Assembly: GCF_021531075.1 (NCBI RefSeq)
Contig: NZ_JADYTJ010000029.1
Location: forward strand, 1 to 42,827
Direction of reading: 5' to 3'
Length of the DNA stretch: 42,827 nucleotides
From: Bacteroides caecigallinarum
GTDB lineage: Bacteria; Bacteroidota; Bacteroidia; Bacteroidales; Bacteroidaceae
Below the pieces are notes generated by a model. It searched no databases. It was not told the origin of the DNA and saw only the letters and a list, made by a program, of their open reading frames with translations. Below, one piece after another: positions 16,211 to 25,414 of this stretch. The position numbers were made by a program, and so were the translations under genes. The number at the start of each line of letters is the position of its first letter. The stretch's first letter is position 1.

Positions 16211-18196
16211 ATGGGTAAACTTGCACTTAAAATCTACAAAGCATTATACGGTTTGGACATTGAAGCACAATGTACCGAACTGACCAGGCTTAGACTTGAA
16301 AACAAAAGATTGTCTGAACTACTGAGAAGTACATCGCGTGAGTACAACTCTCTGAACGACAAGTATAAAAAGAATAAAGAGAGTCTCAACAGTGAATATG
16401 GGGTAGTAACCGACGAGCTCCAAAAGCTCAAGGATAAGTACGAGGCCCTGGTCATGGAAAAAGAGAATCTGGAAAAAACTCTTAAAGAAAACTCTGATAA
16501 GTTCAACGAAGAAACAAACAAAAATTCCCTGGAATCTGAAAAGATGTCCGGGGAAATTGAAAACCTGCAAAAGGTCATCGAAGGACTGAGGGCAGATAAG
16601 GATGCTCTCGGGAAAGAGAAGGAAACACTTGACAACGAAAGAAATACTCTTACCAGAGAACTGGAAAGTGTTTGCAAAGAGAAGGAAACACTCCTTAAAG
16701 AGAAAGAAGCTATCAGTGAAGAACTTGCATCAATAAAAGAACGTTATCTTTCTGAAAAAGAAAGCCTTAGCAAAGAGCTGGAATCACTTAATGAGCTTCA
16801 TAAAACCGAAAATGAGAACCGGAGCAGTGAATATGAGCTGGTGACTAACGAGCTGAATGTACTTAAGGAAAAATACGAAACCTTAGTCAAAGAAAATGAG
16901 GCTCTGGAAAAATCAGCAAAAGAGAGTTACGAAAAGCATAAGGAAGAGACCAGCAAAATTTCCTTTGAATCTGAGAAGATGAGTGGGGAAATAGAAAACC
17001 TGCAGAAAGTTATCGAAGGACTCAATGCAGAAAAGGACGCTCTAATCAAAGAAAAGGAAAATCTCTATAAAGAGAAGGAAACTTTATGCCAGGAGAAGGA
17101 TGTTATCTGCAACGAAAAAGAAAACCTTGACAAAAAGATAGAAACCTTAAGCAATGAGAATAATACTTTAGGCAAAAAGCTTGAAACAATAAGCGGAGAA
17201 TTGGAATCGCTCCAGAAAAAATATCAGGCAGAAAAAGAAAATCTCACCAAAGAGCTAGAATCTGTCAATAATCTCCATATGGCTGAGAAAAACAGCCTTA
17301 GTAAAGAAATAGACAGCCTTGGACAGGAAATGGCATCTCTCAAAGAGCTATATGATAAAGAGAAAGAAGAGAACACTACCCTCTCCGAGAAATTGAAAGT
17401 TCTGGAAAGTGAAATAGCCAGTCTCAGCAGTGCTGTTCCAAATACGGAAAATGTATCGACTAACGAAGAAGAGGAGTTTCACACAGTCGAGACTACCGAA
17501 GATAAAGTCGTTTCAGAAAGCACCGATAGCGAAGACTCAAAAAAAGAGACTATACAAAAGGAAATAATATCTCTAATACAAAAATACGATTATATCCGTG
17601 TTACAACAACTATAGGGAACCAGTATATCTACCAGTCAAAACATTTCCAGCTCAGTACAGGACTGTTTGATTGGGGAATAGAAGGAAAAGAGATAATCAC
17701 TGACGAAATTCTATATCTCGAAAATTCTGCAGTGGCAAACATGGAGGGGTTAGACACTCCTTTTGATGGTGAGGAAATAGTATGCAACTTTGAAGACGAA
17801 GAATCCGCATCGGCAGTTGCTGACTCACTGCTTATGGCAATATGTACTTATCAGCCAATACAGGTGAACTATCATGACAAGAACGGACGTACTACACAGA
17901 AGAATCTGTACTACATAACCTTCAAACCGCTTAAGAACAAGTTCAGTCTGCCCTACAATAACCTTTTCAAGGATATGCTTGACGAGAAGATTGACGCAGA
18001 ACAACTGTCGGCATTATGTCCGCACAATCCTGAACCAAGGAACTTCGCCATTCCGCAAATTCAGACTCTCCGTCGCTTCAATGCTTTCTTTACCACAAAA
18101 GAAGGTATAGCAACACTTAAGGAGGGTATAAAACTTGCGCAAGAAGCGGAACAGACAGAACTGGCAGAAGTGCTGATGAGTAAGATTAAGGAATAA
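16211..18196 (+). CDS. Long coiled-coil protein with WYL-like C-terminal region
   Basis: A 661-residue protein. Residues 20-405 are almost pure heptad coiled coil rich in Glu, Lys and Leu. Inside it, residues 61-204 are repeated at 206-364, with near-identical cores such as SEKMSGEIENLQKVIEGL. An acidic linker (410-445) leads to a globular C-terminal part. There, residues 536-572 (SLLMAICTYQPIQVNYHDKNG...) resemble the core of WYL domains, which sense ligands in bacterial regulators. There is no signal peptide or clear membrane helix, so it is probably cytoplasmic. I do not recognise a named family. It starts 15 nt after aguB. Confidence 0.75.
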   Translation: MGKLALKIYKALYGLDIEAQCTELTRLRLENKRLSELLRSTSREYNSLNDKYKKNKESLNSEYGVVTDELQKLKDKYEALVMEKENLEKTLKENSDKFNEETNKNSLESEKMSGEIENLQKVIEGLRADKDALGKEKETLDNERNTLTRELESVCKEKETLLKEKEAISEELASIKERYLSEKESLSKELESLNELHKTENENRSSEYELVTNELNVLKEKYETLVKENEALEKSAKESYEKHKEETSKISFESEKMSGEIENLQKVIEGLNAEKDALIKEKENLYKEKETLCQEKDVICNEKENLDKKIETLSNENNTLGKKLETISGELESLQKKYQAEKENLTKELESVNNLHMAEKNSLSKEIDSLGQEMASLKELYDKEKEENTTLSEKLKVLESEIASLSSAVPNTENVSTNEEEEFHTVETTEDKVVSESTDSEDSKKETIQKEIISLIQKYDYIRVTTTIGNQYIYQSKHFQLSTGLFDWGIEGKEIITDEILYLENSAVANMEGLDTPFDGEEIVCNFEDEESASAVADSLLMAICTYQPIQVNYHDKNGRTTQKNLYYITFKPLKNKFSLPYNNLFKDMLDEKIDAEQLSALCPHNPEPRNFAIPQIQTLRRFNAFFTTKEGIATLKEGIKLAQEAEQTELAEVLMSKIKE

Positions 18197-18217
18197 GATA
18201 TATTTCGGTCTAGAATT

Positions 18218-18261
18218 GTTCACTGAGCGTTCAGAAACCGTTCAGTGAACGTTCAATGAAC
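18218..18261. repeat. Four tandem 11-bp palindromic repeats
   Basis: GTTCA begins at 18218, 18229, 18240 and 18251, exactly 11 bp apart. The unit consensus is GTTCANTGAAC, itself a palindrome; units 3 and 4 match it fully. Units 1 and 3 also create a 9-bp inverted repeat GTTCACTGA / TCAGTGAAC. The array sits about 20 nt after the coiled-coil gene and about 80 nt before the HU/SPOR gene. It could be a regulator array or a transcribed hairpin. Confidence 0.85.
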
Positions 18262-18326
18262 ACTATATGAATACATATCTGTACAAATTTATCCTTCAAA
18301 CATGCACAACCTTCTAAAAAAAATTA

Positions 18327-18334
18327 TAATTTTG
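18327..18334 (+). promoter_or_regulatory. -7 element very close to the HU/SPOR start codon
   Basis: TAATTTTG fits TAnnTTTG, but ends only 4 nt before the ATG at 18339. Initiation would fall at or next to the start codon, implying a leaderless message. No good -33 element was found. Confidence 0.4.
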
Positions 18335-18338
18335 CAGT

Positions 18339-19523
18339 ATGAAAGAGCTAGCAAGACATATAGAAGTACTTTTGTTGGAAAATGACTGTGTGATTGTTCC
18401 GGGTTTGGGAGGATTCATTGCACACCACAAGTCGGCAGAGTTCAAGGACTCTGCAAATGTATTTTGTCCACCATTAAGAACAATAGGTTTCAATCCACAA
18501 CTTACCATAAACGACGGTTTATTGGCTCAGTCATACATGCAATCTTACGACACCGACTTTCCTGATGCAAGCAGGAAAATTGAAAGTGTGGTATCTCAAA
18601 TAAAAGAATCCTTATATAAAAACGGACAAGCCGAACTTGATAATATCGGTACACTCTATTACACTATGGCAGGAATGTATGGTTTCGAGCCATATCAGAA
18701 CACATTCTTTAGTCCAAGTCTATACGGTTTAGGCAGTTTTTCAATCTCACCTCTTTCAGAATTGAAACCTGTTAAGGAGACTATAGTTGAGCCACGCATA
18801 ATGATTGAAACTGTACCGTCATCAGACGAAAGCAACAAAGAAAAAGCCAAACAGCGCCACATCATCAGACGCATAACTGAACATGCTGTGGGTATAGCTG
18901 CAGCAATAATACTTTTCTTCGTACTTTCTGTTCCTGTAGAAAATACTTATCTGGACAATTCCAGCTATGCTTCATTGGGAGCCGAGACAATGCTTGATGC
19001 CATCCGAAGCAAATCTATGGCAACAACATCACTCGAAACAGCTGAAAACAGCACTGCCAAGTCACAAGCAACAGACATCAGACAAAGCAATACAACATTA
19101 AGACGTAATAATGTGAATACATTGCGTCCGGTAGCAGTCAAGAGTGTAAAGGTAGAAAAGGCAGAGCCTAAAGCCACTAAAGAGGTAAAGACATCAACTG
19201 CGGTTACCAGAAAAGAGGCTGTTAAGACTGAAGCAGTAAAAGCAGAAGCAAAAAGCACAAAAGAGATACAAAATAGCACAACTTCCTCAAATAAAGGCCT
19301 GTTTATTATTGTGGCAAGTCTGCAGACAATGCAGGATGCAGAAAGAGAACTCGCCAAGTTCAAGAAGCAGGGATATGATGAGGCTACTATTCTGGCATCT
19401 GATAACCGTTATCGTATAGCATTATGCCGCTATACAGACAAATCACAAGCATACAACAAGATTAATGAACTGAGAAAAGACGAACAGTTCAAGACAGCGT
19501 GGTTACTGAATAAATCTAAATGA
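18339..19523 (+). CDS. HU-CCDC81-like and SPOR-domain membrane protein
   Basis: A 394-residue bitopic protein. Residues 1 to about 135 match the bacterial HU-CCDC81-type domain seen in Bacteroidetes (MKELARHIEVLLLEND, then VPGLGGFIAHH). Then come a basic segment, one membrane helix at about 184-200, a low-complexity Lys/Ala/Thr-rich region, and a SPOR domain at about 320-394 (GLFIIVASLQTMQDAERELAKFKKQGY...YRIALCRY). SPOR domains bind denuded peptidoglycan at division sites. The HU-like part would be cytoplasmic, so the protein may link cytoplasm or nucleoid to septal wall. The next gene begins 14 nt later. Confidence 0.87.
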   Translation: MKELARHIEVLLLENDCVIVPGLGGFIAHHKSAEFKDSANVFCPPLRTIGFNPQLTINDGLLAQSYMQSYDTDFPDASRKIESVVSQIKESLYKNGQAELDNIGTLYYTMAGMYGFEPYQNTFFSPSLYGLGSFSISPLSELKPVKETIVEPRIMIETVPSSDESNKEKAKQRHIIRRITEHAVGIAAAIILFFVLSVPVENTYLDNSSYASLGAETMLDAIRSKSMATTSLETAENSTAKSQATDIRQSNTTLRRNNVNTLRPVAVKSVKVEKAEPKATKEVKTSTAVTRKEAVKTEAVKAEAKSTKEIQNSTTSSNKGLFIIVASLQTMQDAERELAKFKKQGYDEATILASDNRYRIALCRYTDKSQAYNKINELRKDEQFKTAWLLNKSK

Positions 19524-19537
19524 TTAATTTTTAAGGA

Positions 19538-20074
19538 ATGAAAAGAGTAAGATGTCCTAAATGCGACAATTACATCCAATTCGATGAAACCAAGTATGAG
19601 GAAGGTCAGTCTTTGGTTTTCATCTGTCCAGAGTGTAAAAAACAGTTCAGCATACGTTTGGGACGTACCAAACTTAATGCAGCAACACGTCGCGAAGAAA
19701 TCATAGACGAGAAAGAAGGAACAAAAGACTTCGGCAATGTGGTAGTCATAGAAAATACTTTTGCATATAAGCAAGTGATACCATTGCATGAAGGTGATAA
19801 TGTGATAGGACGCAGATGTAAGGGAACTGATATAGATATAGCCATTGAAACAAACGATCCGAGCATGGACCGCAGACATTGCATAATCAATGTAAAAAGA
19901 AACAAGCAAGGAAAAATTATATATACACTAAGGGATAACGACAGTATCACAGGAACTTTTCATATGAATGAAGTTCTTGGACCTAAAGAAAGAGTTATAA
20001 TAGAAGATGGAAGCATTTTCACTTTAGGTGCTACTACTCTTATTCTGCGTGGTGCAGAAGATGACAAAGAATAA
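19538..20074 (+). CDS. Zinc-ribbon and FHA-domain protein
   Basis: A 178-residue protein with an N-terminal zinc ribbon (C6, C9, C30, C33) and an FHA domain over about residues 85-170. The FHA part has the NVIGRR and MDRRHCII motifs and a closing strand FTLGATTLILRG. FHA domains bind phosphothreonine peptides. No kinase is encoded in the window, so the partner is unknown. Position between the SPOR gene and hydA, with short gaps, suggests one transcript and possibly a signalling link to the hydrogenase. Confidence 0.87.
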   Translation: MKRVRCPKCDNYIQFDETKYEEGQSLVFICPECKKQFSIRLGRTKLNAATRREEIIDEKEGTKDFGNVVVIENTFAYKQVIPLHEGDNVIGRRCKGTDIDIAIETNDPSMDRRHCIINVKRNKQGKIIYTLRDNDSITGTFHMNEVLGPKERVIIEDGSIFTLGATTLILRGAEDDKE

Positions 20075-20118
20075 CGTAATTATATTTATCAACTAACAAT
20101 CACACTACTTTTTTACTT

Positions 20119-21606
20119 ATGGCATTTACTAACAACGTAATGATTGTGAGACACAAGTTACTTGAAAACCTGGTAGCGTTGTGGAAGGAAAAACAGTTAA
20201 TAGAAAAAATAGACCGTATTCCATTGGAATTCAGTCCGAGACGTTCTCAGCCTGTAGGACGCTGCTGTATTCACAAGGAACGTGCGGTGACTAAATATAA
20301 ATCACTTCCTCTGTTGGGATGGGATATGTCCGACGAGACTGACGAGCTTACACCACTCTCAGAATATGCCCGTAAAGCTCTTGAAAGACATGGAAAAATC
20401 AAGGAAAACATTCTCTGTGTGATAGACGAGGCATGTTCTTCATGCGTTCAGGTAAATTATGAGGTAAGTAACCTGTGTAGAGGTTGTGTGGCAAGAAGCT
20501 GTTACATGAACTGTCCTAAAGGTGCCGTACACTTCGACAAGAAAACAGGTCAGGCACGTATTGACCACGACACTTGTATCAGTTGCGGTATCTGCCACAA
20601 GAGTTGTCCTTACCACGCTATCGTATATATTCCTGTACCATGCGAAGAAGCATGTCCTGTGAAAGCAATCAGCAAAGACGAGCATAATATAGAACATATT
20701 GACGAAAGTAAGTGTATCTATTGTGGAAAGTGTCTTAACGCTTGTCCTTTCGGTGCTATATTCGAAATTTCACAGGTATTTGACGTTCTTGAAGAAATAC
20801 GTGCAGGAAAACAGGTTGTCGCTATCCCTGCCCCATCTATTTTAGGACAGTTCGATGCAAAAATAGAAGAAGTTTACGGAGCTTTGAAGCAGATTGGTTT
20901 TGCCGAAGTTATTGAAGTTGCCGAAGGAGCTATGCAGACTACAAGCAACGAAGCGCACGAACTTCTTGAAAAGATAGCTGAAGGACAGAAGTTTATGACT
21001 ACTTCATGCTGTCCGTCATATATTGAACTCGTGAACAAACACATACCTGCAATGAAACCATACGTTTCTACTACAGGTTCGCCAATGTACTACGCATCAC
21101 GTATAGCAAAGAAGAAATATCCTGATGCTAAAGTGGTATTCATAGGCCCATGTATCGCCAAGAGAAAAGAAGCACAGCGCGATGAATGTGTGGACTATGT
21201 TCTGACTTTCGAAGAAATAAGTTCTGTCATCAAGGGTATGGGTATCGACCTTAAGGAAGTATCTCCATATCAGGTAGCAAAAGAATCTGTATGCGAAGCA
21301 CACGGATTTGCACAGGCCGGTGGTGTTGCAGGAGCTGTTAAGGCATACTTGGGCGAAAAGGCCAATGGCATTAAGATAATGCAGATTTCAGACTTCAACA
21401 AGAAGAATATCGGTGTCCTTAGAGCATACGCAAAAACTGGCAAAGTTGATGCACAATTCATCGAGATGATGGCTTGTCCCGAAGGCTGTATCACTGGGCC
21501 AAGTTCACACAATGACCCTCTTTCTGGCAAAAGACAACTTAATCAGGATTTGATTAAACGTCCTTTGAAATACGAAAACTACAAGGAAGAAGAAGAAGAA
21601 GAATAA
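20119..21606 (+). CDS. hydA: [FeFe]-hydrogenase, probably group B
   Basis: A 495-residue iron-sulfur enzyme that interconverts protons plus electrons and H2. The N-terminal half has several cluster motifs: a C120-x2-C123-x4-C128-x3-C132 group and two ferredoxin-type sets (C153-C163 and C199-C209). The H-cluster domain shows L1 TSCCPSY (C297, C298), L2 FIGPCIAK (C345) and L3 MACPEGC (C453, C457), so all four H-cluster cysteines are present, plus the adjacent Cys used in proton transfer. The Tyr after TSCCPS and the compact N-terminus point to group B rather than group A or sensory enzymes. The three maturases follow directly. Confidence 0.92.
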   Translation: MAFTNNVMIVRHKLLENLVALWKEKQLIEKIDRIPLEFSPRRSQPVGRCCIHKERAVTKYKSLPLLGWDMSDETDELTPLSEYARKALERHGKIKENILCVIDEACSSCVQVNYEVSNLCRGCVARSCYMNCPKGAVHFDKKTGQARIDHDTCISCGICHKSCPYHAIVYIPVPCEEACPVKAISKDEHNIEHIDESKCIYCGKCLNACPFGAIFEISQVFDVLEEIRAGKQVVAIPAPSILGQFDAKIEEVYGALKQIGFAEVIEVAEGAMQTTSNEAHELLEKIAEGQKFMTTSCCPSYIELVNKHIPAMKPYVSTTGSPMYYASRIAKKKYPDAKVVFIGPCIAKRKEAQRDECVDYVLTFEEISSVIKGMGIDLKEVSPYQVAKESVCEAHGFAQAGGVAGAVKAYLGEKANGIKIMQISDFNKKNIGVLRAYAKTGKVDAQFIEMMACPEGCITGPSSHNDPLSGKRQLNQDLIKRPLKYENYKEEEEEE

Positions 21607-21632
21607 ACAGAGATTTTTCATATCACATATAT

Positions 21633-22670
21633 ATGAGAAAACTTATAGAGCGACTTCATCGGGAGAAAACACTTTCTTCCGATGAATTTCGTATATTATT
21701 GGATGAGTGCGATGACGACAGTCTTGAACTGATAAACAGCATTGCACACTCCGAAACACAGAAAGTGTTCGGCAACAGGATTTTCGTGCGCGGACTTATA
21801 GAGGTGGGAAACTGCTGTCATAACGACTGCCTGTACTGCGGCATACGCCGTAGCAACAGAAACGTGGAAAGATACAGACTAGACAAAGAAACTATCCTGC
21901 AATGTTGCGATGAAGGCTACAGACTGGGATTCCGTACTTTTGTACTCCAGGGTGGCGAAGACAACTATATGACAGACGAAAGAATAGCCGATATAGTTTC
22001 GTCCTTACGCCGGAAATTTCCGGATGCTGCCATAACCTTGTCACTGGGAGAAAAGTCATACAAGGCATACAAGATGTTCTATGAATCCGGAGCAAACAGA
22101 TACCTGCTCCGTCATGAGACTCACAACCCGCATCACTATTCATTACTGCATCCTGAAACAATGTCACTGCAGAACAGGCTGCAATGCCTTACAAACCTGA
22201 AGGAGATAGGCTATCAGACAGGTACCGGCATAATGGTAGGCAGTCCGGGACAGACCACAGACAATATCATAGAAGATATTCTGTTCATCGGTGAATTCAA
22301 GCCTCAGATGATAGGAATAGGTCCATTCATTCCGCATCGTGACACTCCGTTTGCCGATAAAAGCGCAGGCAGCATACGCACTACCCTATTGCTGTTGTCA
22401 ATATTCAGACTTATGCACCCTCACGCGCTCATACCGTCAACCACGGCATTGGCTTCACTTGCCCCAGACGGACGCGAAAGAGGAATACTGGCAGGTGCAA
22501 ATGTAGTAATGCCCAACCTCTCTCCTCCACAGGAAAGAGGCAAGTATTCGCTGTACAACAATAAGGCATCAATGGGTGCCGAAGCAGCAGAAGGCCTGGC
22601 TTTTCTTGAACAAAAGCTCAGCGCCATTGGTTATACTATTGACTACGGTCGAGGAGATTATGTCGAATAA
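21633..22670 (+). CDS. hydE: [FeFe]-hydrogenase maturase HydE (radical SAM)
   Basis: A 345-residue radical SAM enzyme that helps make the dithiolate-bridged diiron subcluster. The SAM cluster motif is C62-x3-C66-x2-C69 in NCCHNDCLYCGIR. Typical HydE signatures include LQGGED and GTGIMVGSPGQT. It lies 26 nt after hydA and 21 nt before hydG, in a clear operon. Length is typical. Confidence 0.93.
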   Translation: MRKLIERLHREKTLSSDEFRILLDECDDDSLELINSIAHSETQKVFGNRIFVRGLIEVGNCCHNDCLYCGIRRSNRNVERYRLDKETILQCCDEGYRLGFRTFVLQGGEDNYMTDERIADIVSSLRRKFPDAAITLSLGEKSYKAYKMFYESGANRYLLRHETHNPHHYSLLHPETMSLQNRLQCLTNLKEIGYQTGTGIMVGSPGQTTDNIIEDILFIGEFKPQMIGIGPFIPHRDTPFADKSAGSIRTTLLLLSIFRLMHPHALIPSTTALASLAPDGRERGILAGANVVMPNLSPPQERGKYSLYNNKASMGAEAAEGLAFLEQKLSAIGYTIDYGRGDYVE

Positions 22671-22691
22671 ATAATATATAAACCTACAAAT

Positions 22692-24110
22692 ATGTACAGA
22701 GCCGAATCTAAAAAGGCTGAAGAATTTATCAGCCATGATGAAATTCTTGACACACTGAAATATGCGGAAGAGAATGCCGGAAACAGGGAACTCATATCAT
22801 CCATCATAGAAAAAGCAAGAGCATGCAAAGGCATCAGTCACCGAGAAGCCGCACTACTGCTTGAATGTAACGACCCGGAACTGCTGGAAGAGATATTCAG
22901 TCTGGCAAAGGAAATCAAGCAGAAGTTCTACGGCAACAGAATAGTGATGTTTGCCCCACTGTATCTTTCAAACTATTGCGTAAACAGCTGTGTGTATTGT
23001 CCTTATCACATAAAGAACAAGACTATAGCCCGCAAAAAGCTCAGTCAGGAAGATATAGAACGCGAAGTCATCGCATTGCAGGATATGGGACACAAGCGTC
23101 TGGCACTTGAAGCTGGCGAAGACCCGCTGCACAATCCTATAGAATATATCCTTGAATCCATCAAGACAATATACGGAATCAAGCACAAGAACGGAGCTAT
23201 ACGCCGTGTGAACGTGAATATCGCTGCCACAACAGTGGAGAACTACAGAAAGCTTCACGAGGCAGGAATAGGTACATACATACTTTTCCAGGAGACATAT
23301 CATAAGGAAAACTACGAGAAACTTCATCCGCGTGGTCCTAAGAGTAATTACGCTTATCACACCGAGGCTATGGACAGAGCGATGGAAGGCGGAATAGACG
23401 ATGTAGGGCTCGGCGTTCTGTTCGGTCTGAATACATATAAGTACGATTTCACCGGACTGCTGATGCACGCGGAACATCTGGAAGCCACTTACGGAGTTGG
23501 CCCTCACACTATCAGCGTACCGCGAATCTGCTCTGCCGACGATATAAATGCCGCAGACTTCGAAAATGCTATCTCCGACGAGATATTCCAGAAGATTGTA
23601 GCCATCATCCGTATAGCTGTGCCATACACGGGAATGATTATCTCCACACGCGAATCGCAGAAATCGCGCGAAAAGGTTCTTGAACTTGGTATCTCACAGA
23701 TAAGCGGAGGCTCACGTACAAGTGTAGGCGGATATGCCGTAGAGGAAACACCGGAAGAAAACTCCTCACAGTTCGATATCAGCGACAACCGTACACTGGA
23801 CGAGATAGTATCATGGCTATTGAAACTCGGCTATATCCCAAGTTTCTGCACTGCTTGCTACCGCGAAGGACGTACAGGCGACCGCTTCATGTCGTTGGTA
23901 AAAACAGGACAGATAGCCAACTGCTGCTCGCCAAACGCGCTTATGACTCTGCAGGAATATCTGGAAGATTATGCATCGCCTGAAACAAAAGCCCTAGGCA
24001 CGAAGATGATACGTGAACAGATGGAAAAGATTCCAAACCCGGCAATAAAAAGACGCGCAATAGAAAATCTGAAATACATTGGCGAAGGGAAACGCGACTT
24101 CAGATTCTGA
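22692..24110 (+). CDS. hydG: [FeFe]-hydrogenase maturase HydG (radical SAM tyrosine lyase)
   Basis: A 472-residue enzyme that cleaves tyrosine to give the CO and cyanide ligands of the H-cluster. The SAM cluster motif is C96-x3-C100-x2-C103 in NYCVNSCVYC. The C-terminal extension carries the second cluster motif FCTACYREGRTGDRFM... with a further Cys pair in ANCCSP, which distinguishes HydG from ThiH. Located between hydE and hydF. Confidence 0.93.
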   Translation: MYRAESKKAEEFISHDEILDTLKYAEENAGNRELISSIIEKARACKGISHREAALLLECNDPELLEEIFSLAKEIKQKFYGNRIVMFAPLYLSNYCVNSCVYCPYHIKNKTIARKKLSQEDIEREVIALQDMGHKRLALEAGEDPLHNPIEYILESIKTIYGIKHKNGAIRRVNVNIAATTVENYRKLHEAGIGTYILFQETYHKENYEKLHPRGPKSNYAYHTEAMDRAMEGGIDDVGLGVLFGLNTYKYDFTGLLMHAEHLEATYGVGPHTISVPRICSADDINAADFENAISDEIFQKIVAIIRIAVPYTGMIISTRESQKSREKVLELGISQISGGSRTSVGGYAVEETPEENSSQFDISDNRTLDEIVSWLLKLGYIPSFCTACYREGRTGDRFMSLVKTGQIANCCSPNALMTLQEYLEDYASPETKALGTKMIREQMEKIPNPAIKRRAIENLKYIGEGKRDFRF

Positions 24111-24143
24111 TTATATAACTACAGTTTAAATAGCCATAATAAT

Positions 24144-25334
24144 ATGTCATTGCAAGATACTCCAAGATCAAACCGCACACATATAGCACTTTTCGGAAAA
24201 AGAAACAGTGGTAAATCGTCGTTGATAAATGCCATCACAGGCCAGGAAGTTTCAGTAGTTTCGGACATAGCCGGAACCACCACGGACCCTGTATATAAAT
24301 CTATGGAAATACACGGTATAGGTCCGTGCGTATTTATAGATACTGCCGGATTCGACGATGAGGGAGAACTTGGAAATCTGAGAGTAAAACAGACACTAAA
24401 GGCTACAGAACGTACTGACATAGCTATTATGGTCTGCACAGACTGCAATATAGAAGAAGAACTGAGATGGCAGAAAGTGCTCACCGCAAAGAATACACCG
24501 GTGATATGGGTACTTAACAAGGCAGACATTCTGGACAACAAGACAGAAATAGCTCTTGCCATAGAAAAGAAAAGCGGTTCCAAACCTGTCATAGCAAGCA
24601 CTCTGACAAAGGAAGGAATTGAAGAAATAAGAAAATCGCTGATAGAAAACCAGCCGGACAACTCTTCTGACAATAGTATAATAGGAAATCTTGCGGGCGA
24701 GAACGATACCGTACTGTTAGTCATGCCGCAGGACATTCAGGCTCCTAAAGGCAGACTAATCCTGCCTCAAGTCCAGACCCTGCGTGAACTTCTCGACAAG
24801 AAATGCCTTGTAATGAGTTGTACCACGGACAAGATAGAAGCAATGCTTAAGGCAATGGCAAACCCTCCGAAACTTATTATTACAGACTCGCAGGTGTTCA
24901 AGACTGTTTTCGAACTGAAACCAAAGGAAAGCATACTGACATCGTTCTCCGTACTCTTTGCCAAGCACAAGGGAGACATAGACTACTTTGTGGAAGGCGC
25001 ACGTACGATAGGCAAACTGAACAACAATTCCAAGGTCCTTATAGCAGAAGCATGCACCCATGCCCCACTTACCGAGGATATTGGTCGCGAGAAAATTCCC
25101 AATATGCTACGAAAAAGATTTGGCAATGACATACAGATAGATATGGTATCAGGACACGACTTTCCTGAAAATCTTGAAGGTTACGACCTGGTTATTCATT
25201 GCGGAGCATGTATGTTCAACAGAAAGTTCATGATGAACCGTGTGGCAAAAGCCAAGGAACAGAACATTCCTATGACCAATTATGGAGTGACTATAGCTTA
25301 TATTCAGGGAATACTTGATTATATTGAGTATTAA
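24144..25334 (+). CDS. hydF: [FeFe]-hydrogenase maturation GTPase HydF
   Basis: A 396-residue scaffold GTPase that assembles the diiron subcluster and delivers it to HydA. The GTPase motifs are GKRNSGKSS (18-26), DTAGFDDEGE and NKAD. The C-terminal cluster-binding motif is present as a Cys and His in EACTHAP and then IHCGAC. It ends the hydAEGF unit. The next gene has its own -7 element. Confidence 0.93.
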   Translation: MSLQDTPRSNRTHIALFGKRNSGKSSLINAITGQEVSVVSDIAGTTTDPVYKSMEIHGIGPCVFIDTAGFDDEGELGNLRVKQTLKATERTDIAIMVCTDCNIEEELRWQKVLTAKNTPVIWVLNKADILDNKTEIALAIEKKSGSKPVIASTLTKEGIEEIRKSLIENQPDNSSDNSIIGNLAGENDTVLLVMPQDIQAPKGRLILPQVQTLRELLDKKCLVMSCTTDKIEAMLKAMANPPKLIITDSQVFKTVFELKPKESILTSFSVLFAKHKGDIDYFVEGARTIGKLNNNSKVLIAEACTHAPLTEDIGREKIPNMLRKRFGNDIQIDMVSGHDFPENLEGYDLVIHCGACMFNRKFMMNRVAKAKEQNIPMTNYGVTIAYIQGILDYIEY

Positions 25335-25381
25335 AATCCGGAATATCGTATTAATCAAATGCAAAAGTCAGTTTTTTTAGT

Positions 25382-25389
25382 TACATTTG
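25382..25389 (+). promoter_or_regulatory. -7 element for the AAA/nuclease gene
   Basis: TACATTTG fits TAnnTTTG, 25 nt before the start codon. No clear TTTG at the right distance upstream. Confidence 0.45.
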
Positions 25390-25414
25390 CGTAAAGTACA
25401 AAAAGAATCAGGTT

